A DNA stretch of 7,725 nucleotides. Source: Streptomyces rubellomurinus (lineage in GTDB: Bacteria; Actinomycetota; Actinomycetes; Streptomycetales; Streptomycetaceae). The DNA is taken from positions 1 to 7,725 of the forward strand of contig NZ_JZKH01000164.1 in the NCBI RefSeq assembly GCF_000961885.1. Direction: 5' to 3'. Below are positions 1-4,564 of this stretch, one piece after another. The notes beneath the pieces are model-generated. The model made no database searches and was not told the origin of the DNA. It saw nothing but the letters and a program-made list of their open reading frames with translations. Both the position numbers and the translations under genes were made by a program. Position 1 is the stretch's first letter, and every line of letters begins with the position of its first letter.

Positions 1-331
1 CGTCCGCGTCGTCCCCACCGCCCCCGACGCCCCCGCCGCCGCCCTGCGCAGCTTCGACGGCCTCCAGGTGGACACCGACAGCATGGAGGTCCGGGTCCAC
101 GGCCGCCTCGTCCCGCTCACCCCCACCGAACTGCGCCTGCTGCTGGAGTTCACCGCCGCGCCCGGCATCGTGCTGGAGCGCAGCACCCTGCTCGAACGCG
201 TCTGGGACTACGAGTGGGGCGCCGACACCCGCGTCGTCGACGTCCACGTGCAGCGGCTGCGCGCCAAGATCGGCGCCGAGCGGATCGAGACCGTCCGCGG
301 GTTCGGCTACAAGCTGCGGCGCCCGGCATGA
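1..331 (+). CDS. OmpR/PhoB-family response regulator, C-terminal DNA-binding part (5' end outside window)
   Basis: The reading frame is open from the left edge (first full codon at base 2) to TGA at 329-331, so only the C-terminal ~109 residues are present and the receiver domain lies outside. What is visible is an OmpR-type winged helix: the LTPTELRLLLEF segment, the transactivation-loop region with LLERVWDY, the recognition helix VVDVHVQRLRAKI, and the closing wing ETVRGFGYKL. The product should be the phosphorylation-controlled DNA-binding partner of the kinase encoded immediately downstream: the kinase ATG (328-330) overlaps this TGA (ATGA), so the two are translationally coupled. A GTG at 68 is an internal codon, not the likely start. 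The regulon cannot be inferred from the sequence. The family call is secure; the exact orthologue is not recognised. Confidence 0.93.
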   Translation, partial: VRVVPTAPDAPAAALRSFDGLQVDTDSMEVRVHGRLVPLTPTELRLLLEFTAAPGIVLERSTLLERVWDYEWGADTRVVDVHVQRLRAKIGAERIETVRGFGYKLRRPA

Positions 332-1527
332 CCCTGCGCCGCCAGATCGCCACCGCCGTCGCCGCCATCTCCGTCCTGGTCGCGGTGGCCGTGGGCCTGC
401 TGGTCCACCGGGCGATGATCCGTCAGCACGTCGACCAGGCCCGCACCGCCTCGCTCACCGCCCTCGACTCGGCCCTCGCCGGCTACGGCCGCGGCGACGG
501 CCCGGCCGGCCCGGGCAGCGCGGTGGACGACCCGGCCCTGCCCGACCGGCTGCGCGCCCTCGCCGCCGGCGGCCACCGGGGCACCCTGCTCGCGGCGGAC
601 GGCCCGGGCGAGTCGATGTGGGCGGCCGCCCCGGTCCGCGACGGCGTGCTCTCCGTCCGGGTCGACTTCACCCAGGACCGCCGGGCCATCGCCGACCTGG
701 ACCGGATCATCCTGATCACCGTCGTCGCCGCGGTCTTCACCACCGTGCTGGCCGGCGTCCTGGTCGCCGACCGGATCAGCCGCCGGCTGCGCACCGCGGC
801 CACCGCGGCCCGGGGCATCGCCGCCGGCGGCACCGACACCCGGATCGGCGAACTCGTCGACGGCCGCGACGAGGTGGCCGACCTGGCCGCCGCCGTCGAC
901 CTGATGTCCCGCACCCTGCACCGCCGGCTGGAGGACGAGCAGCGCTTCACCGCCGACGTCGCCCACGAGCTGCGCACCCCGCTCACCGGCCTGGTCACCG
1001 CCGCCGAACTCCTGCCGCCCGGCCGCCCCACCCAGCTCGTGCGGAACCGGGTCCAGGCGCTGCGCGGCCTGGTCGAGGACCTGCTGGAGGTCTCCCGCCT
1101 GGACGCCGACGCCGAGGCCCCCGACCTGTGCGCCGTCCCGCTGGAACGCGCGGTGCGCCGCACGGTCACCCTCACCGCACTGGACGTCGACGTCGAGATC
1201 ACCACCGACCAGGAGGTCCGCACCGACCTGCGGCGCCTCGACCGGATCCTCGGCAACCTGCTGCTCAACGCCCACCGCCACGGCGCCGGCCCCGTCCTGC
1301 TGCGGGTCGACGGCCGCCGCATCACCGTCCGCGACCACGGCCCCGGCTTCCCCGACGACCTGCTCCGGCACGGCCCCCAGCGCTTCCGCACCAACGCCCC
1401 CGAACGCGGCCGCGGCCACGGCCTGGGCCTCACCATCGCCACCGGCCACGCCCGCGTCATCGGCGCCGCCCTCACCTTCGCCAACCACCCGGACGGCGGC
1501 GCCCTGGCGACCCTCACCCTCCCCTAG
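328..1527 (+). CDS. Two-component sensor histidine kinase (HAMP, HisKA, HATPase)
   Basis: This is a 399-residue membrane sensor kinase that should autophosphorylate on histidine and pass the phosphate to the adjacent response regulator. Order of parts: membrane segment ~7-26; an extracytoplasmic sensor loop of ~100 residues (27-125), short and without a recognisable ligand domain; second membrane segment ~126-148; HAMP ~149-201; H-box FTADVAHELRTPLTG with phospho-accepting His213; second DHp helix to ~260; N-box NLLLNAHRHG (310-319, Asn314); G1 box DHGPGF (336-341); G2 box GRGHGLGLTI (361-370). All catalytic boxes are intact and the length is normal for a compact kinase. The start at 328 is chosen because it gives the ATGA overlap with the regulator stop and puts a basic MTLRR in front of the first membrane helix. 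The signal sensed is unknown. Confidence 0.93.
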   Translation: MTLRRQIATAVAAISVLVAVAVGLLVHRAMIRQHVDQARTASLTALDSALAGYGRGDGPAGPGSAVDDPALPDRLRALAAGGHRGTLLAADGPGESMWAAAPVRDGVLSVRVDFTQDRRAIADLDRIILITVVAAVFTTVLAGVLVADRISRRLRTAATAARGIAAGGTDTRIGELVDGRDEVADLAAAVDLMSRTLHRRLEDEQRFTADVAHELRTPLTGLVTAAELLPPGRPTQLVRNRVQALRGLVEDLLEVSRLDADAEAPDLCAVPLERAVRRTVTLTALDVDVEITTDQEVRTDLRRLDRILGNLLLNAHRHGAGPVLLRVDGRRITVRDHGPGFPDDLLRHGPQRFRTNAPERGRGHGLGLTIATGHARVIGAALTFANHPDGGALATLTLP

Positions 1528-1556
1528 CCTTCACCGGTCTGACGCCTCGCCAACTC

Positions 1557-1580
1557 CCCGTACCTACTAGTATGTACGGG
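1557..1580. promoter_or_regulatory. 24-bp near-perfect palindrome, probable repressor operator over the tautomerase promoter
   Basis: The arms CCCGTAC (1557-1563) and GTACGGG (1574-1580) are exact reverse complements. They flank TACTAGTA (1565-1572), itself palindromic about the same centre. Only the pair 1564/1573 fails, so 11 of 12 base pairs are symmetric. It is an A/T-rich island in very GC-rich DNA, lies between the kinase stop (1527) and the tautomerase start (1636), and contains TAGTAT (1569-1574), which fits an actinomycete -10 hexamer; I see no convincing -35. Size and symmetry suit a dimeric regulator such as TetR, MarR or PadR type. Which protein binds is not shown: the TetR gene in this window has no copy of this motif in its own promoter region. 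Confidence 0.6.
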
Positions 1581-1597
1581 CGGACCGCGTCCGATCG

Positions 1598-1631
1598 CGA
1601 GAGGAATCCGAGAGGAACCCGAGGAGGAACC
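1598..1631 (+). repeat. Three tandem 11-12 bp purine-rich units ending in the tautomerase ribosome binding site
   Basis: The units CGAGAGGAATC (1598-1608), CGAGAGGAACC (1609-1619) and CGAGGAGGAACC (1620-1631) follow one another directly, and CGAG then leads into ATG at 1636. The last unit carries GAGGAGG (1621-1627), a good Shine-Dalgarno sequence 8 nt from the ATG. The two earlier units carry the weaker AGAGGA. The array fixes the start at 1636 and may have grown by slippage of one SD-like unit. Confidence 0.65.
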
Positions 1632-1635
1632 CGAG

Positions 1636-2040
1636 ATGCCCTTCGTCCGGATCGACGCCCTGCGGGCCGACAGCGCACGCCTGGACGCCCTCGGCCGCGC
1701 GGTGCACGAGGCCCTGGTGGAGACGATCGGCATTCCGCCGGACGACCACTTCCAGGTCCTGGTCGGCCACGACGGCGTCCACAGCACCCTGCGCTTCGGC
1801 GACTACCTCGGCGTGCACCGCGACGAGGGCATCGTCTACATCGCGATCACCCTGCGCGCCGGCCGGACGCCGGACCTGAAGCGGGCCCTCTACCGGCGGA
1901 TCGCCGAACTCGCCGAGGCGTACGCGGGCACCGAGCCGCGGAACGTGTTCGTCACGCTGACCGAGAACGGGCCGGCGGACTGGTCGCTCGGCCACGGGCT
2001 GGCCCAGTACGCCCCGGCCCCACCGGACCACGGCGCATGA
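1636..2040 (+). CDS. Tautomerase-family protein (4-oxalocrotonate tautomerase-like superfamily)
   Basis: This 134-residue protein starts MPFVRIDALRAD. Removal of Met would leave Pro1, the catalytic base of the tautomerase superfamily. The rest resembles the longer single-chain tautomerases (Tautomerase_2 type): VHEALVETIGIPPDDHFQVL at ~24-43, GDYLGVHRDEGIVYIAITLRAG near the middle, then LYRRIAELAEAYAGTEPRNVFVTLTE and a closing WSLGHGLAQYA. Members are expected to move protons in keto/enol substrates in the cytoplasm; the substrate here cannot be told. The start is supported by GAGGAGG 8 nt upstream. It faces the dehydrogenase gene tail to tail, with only 12 nt between the stop codons. The palindrome at 1557-1580 suggests repressor control. 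The family call is firm, the physiological role open. Confidence 0.88.
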   Translation: MPFVRIDALRADSARLDALGRAVHEALVETIGIPPDDHFQVLVGHDGVHSTLRFGDYLGVHRDEGIVYIAITLRAGRTPDLKRALYRRIAELAEAYAGTEPRNVFVTLTENGPADWSLGHGLAQYAPAPPDHGA

Positions 2041-2052
2041 CCCCGGCCGCCT

Positions 2053-2988
2053 TCACCCGGCCGCCGGGAACGGGAACGTGACCCCGGTCAGCCGCTCCGA
2101 CAGCTCCCACAGCCGCCGCCCCGTCCCGGCGTCGTCGGCCGCCTCCGCCGGCCGTACGACCTTCGGGGCGCCGCGCAGCTCACCCGTCCCGCCCGGGCCG
2201 ATGAACTGACCGCTCAGCGCCGCCGGGTCGGTCGCGGCGAACAGCTGCGGCAGCGCGCCGCGCTCGGGTGTCTGGGCGAGCGGGGTCAGCAGACGGCCGA
2301 AGAGCAGCTTCACCACCCCGACCGGGGAACCGGTCTGCAGGTTGGTGGCGGCGTAGCCGGGGTGCGCGAGCAGGCTACGGACCGGGCTGCCGGCGGCGGC
2401 CAGGCGCCGGTGGAGCTCCCGGCCGAAGACGGCGTTGGCGAGCTTGGACTGGTTGTAGTGGCCCATCGGCGAGTACCGGCTCCCGCCGTCGAGGTCGTCG
2501 AAGGCGATGCGCCCCCGCCGGTGGTTGGTCGAGCTGACGGTGACCACCCGCGGGTCCTCGCCCTCGGCCAGCAGGTCGAGCAGCAGCCCGGTGAGCGCGA
2601 AGTGGCCGAGGTGGTTGGCGGCGAACTGGAGCTCGTGGCCCTGCGCGCTGAGGGTGCGCGGCGGCGCCATCACCCCGGCGTTGTTGACCAGGACGTCCGG
2701 GCGGACACCGTCCGCGCGCAGCCGCTCGGCGAAGGAGCGGACGCTGTCGAGGTCGGCCAGGTCGAGCCGGCGCACCTCCAGGGGGCCGCCCGGCCGGTCG
2801 GCGGCGATCCGCTCGGCCGCGTACCGCCCCTTGGCCTCGTCGCGCACGGCGAGGATCACCCGGCCGCCGCTGCGGGCGATCGCCCGGGTGGTCGCCAGCC
2901 CGAGGCCGCTGTTCGCCCCGGTGACGACGAACACCCGCCCGGTCTGGTCCGGAATCCGCTCGGTGGTCCATGCCTGAGACTTCGTCAT
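2053..2988 (-). CDS. Short-chain dehydrogenase/reductase (retinol dehydrogenase/WWOX-like SDR)
   Basis: This 311-residue cytoplasmic NAD(P)-dependent oxidoreductase has a Rossmann motif TGANSGLG (23-30) and AVRD ending strand beta-2 (Arg49 suggests NADP(H)). Further on are NNAG (102-105), NHLGHF with the active-site Asn125, VSSTNH with the catalytic Ser (152/153), and YNQSK, giving catalytic Tyr178 and Lys182, followed by LAHPGYAATNL. The ~310-residue length and the NHLGHF/HPGY pattern match the SDR subgroup annotated as retinol dehydrogenase- or WW-domain-oxidoreductase-like; the substrate is unknown. It is transcribed divergently from the TetR gene at 3071, its likely regulator. The ATG at 2988 has no good Shine-Dalgarno sequence but lies 7 nt after a -10-like hexamer, so the mRNA may be leaderless. 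The nucleotide and catalytic motifs are intact. Confidence 0.92.
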   Translation of the reverse strand: MTKSQAWTTERIPDQTGRVFVVTGANSGLGLATTRAIARSGGRVILAVRDEAKGRYAAERIAADRPGGPLEVRRLDLADLDSVRSFAERLRADGVRPDVLVNNAGVMAPPRTLSAQGHELQFAANHLGHFALTGLLLDLLAEGEDPRVVTVSSTNHRRGRIAFDDLDGGSRYSPMGHYNQSKLANAVFGRELHRRLAAAGSPVRSLLAHPGYAATNLQTGSPVGVVKLLFGRLLTPLAQTPERGALPQLFAATDPAALSGQFIGPGGTGELRGAPKVVRPAEAADDAGTGRRLWELSERLTGVTFPFPAAG

Positions 2989-2995
2989 GCGTCAC

Positions 2996-3024
2996 ACGTT
3001 GCCTCGCGTGTCACCAAGTGTCAA
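2996..3024 (-). promoter_or_regulatory. Predicted promoter of the SDR gene, probably leaderless
   Basis: On the minus strand, TTGACA (3024-3019) is a perfect -35 hexamer. After a 17-nt spacer comes CAACGT (3001-2996), a fair -10 (A at position 2, T at position 6). Transcription would begin around 2989-2988, at the A of the SDR ATG, which agrees with the missing Shine-Dalgarno sequence. The spacer holds two GTGTCA direct repeats, read on the plus strand (3008-3013 and 3018-3023), 10 bp apart, where a regulator could also bind. Confidence 0.5.
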
Positions 3025-3058
3025 GGAGGTCATTCGACGCCACAGTCGGCGCGCTGTG

Positions 3059-3064
3059 TAGCAT
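3059..3064 (+). promoter_or_regulatory. Predicted -10 element of the TetR gene, probably leaderless
   Basis: TAGCAT fits the TAnnnT actinomycete -10 pattern and ends 6 nt before the GTG at 3071, so transcription would start at or next to the start codon. No Shine-Dalgarno sequence lies at a usable distance. Only weak -35 candidates (TTCGAC, 3033-3038) are visible, at a spacing of 20 nt. Confidence 0.4.
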
Positions 3065-3070
3065 GACGGG

Positions 3071-3679
3071 GTGACCACCACCCCCACCGCGAGCCTGGCC
3101 GAGCGCAAGCGGCAGCTCGTCGCCGACGAACTGACCAGGGCCGCACTGGGCCTGCTGGCCCAGAAGGGGTTCGACGCGGTCACCGTCGACGAGATCGCGG
3201 CCTGCGCCGGCATGTCCAAGCGGACGTTCTTCCGCTACTTCGCCTCCAAGGAGGACGTGGTCGTCCAGTTCCTCGCCGGGCTGGGCGCCGGCATGCGCGC
3301 CGAACTCGCCTCCCGCCCGGCCGGGGAGCCGCCCTCCGCCGCCCTCCGGCACGCCGTCCGCGCCTGCGTCGACGCCTGCGCCGGCCAGGCCGAGCGCACC
3401 CTGCGCGTCGTCCGGCTGATCCTCGGCACGCCCGCCCTGCACGCCCGCTTCCTGGAACACCAGGCACAGTGGCGCGACGAACTCGCCGCCGAACTCGCCG
3501 CCCGGCTGGGCCTGGACGCCGCCGCCCTCCACCCCCGGCTCGCGGCCGGCACCGCCCTGACCGCCTTCGACGTCGTCCTCCAGCAGTGGAGCTCCGGCGA
3601 CGGCAGCGAGGACCCGGCCGCCCTCACCGACCGGGCCTTCGCCACCCTCGCCCCCGCCCTCGACGCCACCCCGCGGTAG
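3071..3679 (+). CDS. TetR/AcrR-family transcriptional regulator
   Basis: This 202-residue regulator has an N-terminal helix-turn-helix domain: LVADELTRAALGLLAQKGFDA leads into VTVDEIAACAGMSKRTFFRYF (about 38-57), then the typical SKEDVV. The C-terminal half (~70-200) is all-helical and should bind a ligand and dimerise; its ERTLRVVRLILGTPALHARFLEHQ region resembles the TetR_C_14/MftR-like group. GTG at 3071 is the only reasonable start, because an in-frame TAG lies at 3059-3061 and the next in-frame Met falls inside the HTH. It is divergent from the SDR gene (82 nt between starts), so it probably represses that gene and itself, responding to a small molecule related to the SDR substrate. This is inferred from context; no ligand can be read from the sequence. 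Confidence 0.92.
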   Translation: MTTTPTASLAERKRQLVADELTRAALGLLAQKGFDAVTVDEIAACAGMSKRTFFRYFASKEDVVVQFLAGLGAGMRAELASRPAGEPPSAALRHAVRACVDACAGQAERTLRVVRLILGTPALHARFLEHQAQWRDELAAELAARLGLDAAALHPRLAAGTALTAFDVVLQQWSSGDGSEDPAALTDRAFATLAPALDATPR

Positions 3680-3685
3680 GGCCCG

Positions 3686-3896
3686 CTACGCCCGCAGCCG
3701 CGCCGCCGCACACCCCAGCACGACCACCGCCACCAGCCCGCTCCACGGCAGCGCGCTCTCCCACAGGCTCCGCAGGTTCCACCCCAGGTCCGGCACCCAC
3801 CGGTGCCCGGCCAGCGCGAACGCGACCAGCAGCCCCGACGCCGCCCGCCACCCACCCGCGCCGCCACACCGGCACCACGACCGCCCCGCGTCGCAC
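3686..3896 (-). pseudogene. N-terminal remnant of a VanJ-like (endonuclease/exonuclease/phosphatase family) membrane protein, frameshifted and truncated
   Basis: Reading leftward on the minus strand, one frame gives VVPVWRRGW and a second continues RAASGLLVAFALAGHRWVP, then DLGWNLRSLWESALPWSGLV, a hydrophobic helix and a stop at 3688-3686. The spaced pattern H-x-VP....NL.SL.E..LPW.GL between two membrane helices is, to my knowledge, the N-terminal signature of Streptomyces EEP-family proteins such as VanJ (teicoplanin resistance). Only ~60 residues remain; the third membrane helix and the whole phosphatase domain (over 200 residues) are missing, and the stop falls 7 nt from the TetR stop. The frame switch lies in CCACCCACCC (3848-3857). 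The start is uncertain (GTG at 3896 or 3950). A genuine small two-helix protein cannot be excluded. Assigned from remembered family pattern, not alignment. Confidence 0.5.
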
Positions 3897-3960
3897 CCCT
3901 CGGGCGCGCACCGGGAACCGGACACGGGCCGACCCCGCCTCCCACAGCACGGGACCGCCC

Positions 3961-4041
3961 CTACCCGGCCGCGTCCGGCAGCTGCGCCGGACACGCCCCG
4001 CCGGGGGCCGTCAGCAGCTCGAAGTGCCAGATCTCCTCACC
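3961..4041 (-). pseudogene. C-terminal tail of an M15-family (VanY/VanX-type) D,D-peptidase
   Basis: The minus strand encodes GEEIWHFELLTAPGG, then ACPAQLPDAAG and TAG at 3963-3961. WHFEL preceded by an acidic residue is the end-of-domain motif of M15 metallopeptidases: the E-x-W-H of VanX/VanY-type D-Ala-D-Ala peptidases supplies a zinc-ligand His and a catalytic Glu. Everything upstream, including the HxxxxxxD zinc site, is absent, because the sequence runs into the response-regulator remnant of the opposite strand at about 4042-4055. It lies just upstream of the VanJ-like remnant on the same strand, as in an operon. At 26 residues the match is short, so I hold it at moderate confidence. 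The other frames of this stretch read as low-complexity Arg/Pro/Ala protein. Confidence 0.45.
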
Positions 4042-4128
4042 GCCGCAGGCCGCCTCGGCGACCCGTGGCTCATCCACACCGTGCCCGGCGTCGGCTACCG
4101 CCTCACCCACCCCGAAGACACGCCGTGA
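4042..4128 (+). pseudogene. C-terminal tail of an OmpR-family response regulator
   Basis: The plus strand encodes TAAGRLGDPWLIHTVPGVGYRL, split here as TAAGRLGDPW then LIHTVPGVGYRL, followed by THPEDTP and TGA at 4126-4128. The IHTV-x-GVGYRL segment is the final beta-hairpin wing that ends nearly every OmpR/VanR-type regulator. Receiver domain, linker and recognition helix are absent; upstream of ~4042 this frame no longer looks like a regulator. The stop overlaps the GTG of the following kinase remnant (GTGA), the usual coupling in a regulator-kinase operon, which supports this being a true remnant rather than a chance match. It differs in sequence from the complete regulator's wing at 290-320, so it is not a copy of that gene. 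Confidence 0.65.
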
Positions 4129-4472
4129 CCAGCGACGAAGCCCGCCGGGTCCGCCCCCGCCGGCTCACCGCCCGGATGCGCCTGACCCTCAGCTACACCC
4201 TCTTCGCCGTCACCGCCGGCACCCTCTCCCTCGCCGTCGTGTACGTCGGCATGAAGTACATCCCCAACTACCCCCTCACCTCCGCCAACCCCCGCTACCG
4301 CTCCGACGCCCCCGCCCGCCAGCAGATCCTCGACTCCCTCCTCACCGCCTGCGGCTACGCCCTCGCCCTGCTCACCGCGGTCGGCATGGTCGGCGGCTGG
4401 TTCGGCGAGCTGCGCCTGGCCCCCGAGCCGGCCGGCGGCCTGCGCGCCGAGCTCACCCTGCCGGCCCGCTGA
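4125..4472 (+). pseudogene. Sensor histidine kinase with the catalytic core deleted in frame (115 aa remnant)
   Basis: From the GTG at 4125 the frame encodes 115 residues. Residues 1-93 look like the N-terminus of a VanS-like kinase: basic RRLTARMRLTLSY, a membrane helix (~19-43), a short loop MKYIPNYPLTSANPR, and a second helix (~69-93) ending GMVGGWF, where HAMP should begin. Residues 94-115 (GELRLAPEPAGGLRAELTLP) are instead the last strands of a HATPase domain; intact kinases usually show HGGELRL here, just after the G2 box. HAMP, the DHp histidine, the N, G1 and G2 boxes, roughly 200-250 residues, are missing, with the joint at about 4401-4404. Because the joint is in frame, a two-helix membrane protein could still be made. 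It cannot be a working kinase. Confidence 0.72.
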
Positions 4473-4502
4473 CCCGCCGACCCGTCGACCCGTCGACCCG
4501 CG
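4471..4502 (+). repeat. Four tandem 8-bp units after the kinase remnant
   Basis: The units GACCCGCC (4471-4478), GACCCGTC (4479-4486), GACCCGTC (4487-4494) and GACCCGCG (4495-4502) begin in the stop codon of the kinase remnant and end just before the palindrome at 4509. This is a simple slippage-type repeat; no role is evident. Confidence 0.7.
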
Positions 4503-4508
4503 CAACGG

Positions 4509-4546
4509 CGAGGGCCGGTGCGGGGGATCCCCCGCACCGGCCCTCG
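4509..4546. terminator. Perfect 38-bp palindrome, probable bidirectional terminator
   Basis: The left arm CGAGGGCCGGTGCGGGGGA (4509-4527) is the exact reverse complement of the right arm (4528-4546). In RNA it would fold into a hairpin of ~17 GC-rich pairs with a tight GATC loop. It sits between the kinase remnant (plus, ends 4472) and deformylase (minus, ends 4565), so it would stop transcription from both sides. There is no T-tract, which is usual for streptomycete terminators. Confidence 0.75.
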
Positions 4547-4564
4547 TCAACCGCCGTCGACCGC

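Larger units (their letters stand above)
2983..3068. repeat. Inverted 14-bp pair straddling the SDR and TetR starts, possible paired operators
   Basis: CGTCATGCGTCACA (2983-2996) and TGTGTAGCATGACG (3055-3068) match in 12 of 14 positions when one is reverse-complemented. Their centres are 72 bp apart, close to seven helical turns. Each copy occupies the zone between the -10 hexamer and the start codon of one of the two divergent genes, where bound protein would block both promoters. Such control is common for divergent TetR/SDR pairs. Binding itself is inference. Confidence 0.4.

Noticed and set aside
2056..2068. Possible small hairpin CCCGG-CCG-CCGGG at the end of the SDR gene
   Set aside because: A 5-bp stem with a 3-nt loop inside coding sequence is expected by chance here; too weak to call a terminator between the convergent genes.
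307..2081. Very long open frames on both strands across the kinase and tautomerase genes (for example plus 618-2081 and minus 307-1488)
   Set aside because: Their translations are low-complexity Arg/Pro/Gly/Ala strings without domains. Such open frames arise opposite and beside real genes in very GC-rich DNA, and the kinase frame carries every expected motif.
3063..3074. Three-codon ORF ATG ACG GGG TGA overlapping the TetR start
   Set aside because: It has no Shine-Dalgarno sequence and would lie upstream of the predicted transcript start, so a leader peptide cannot be supported.
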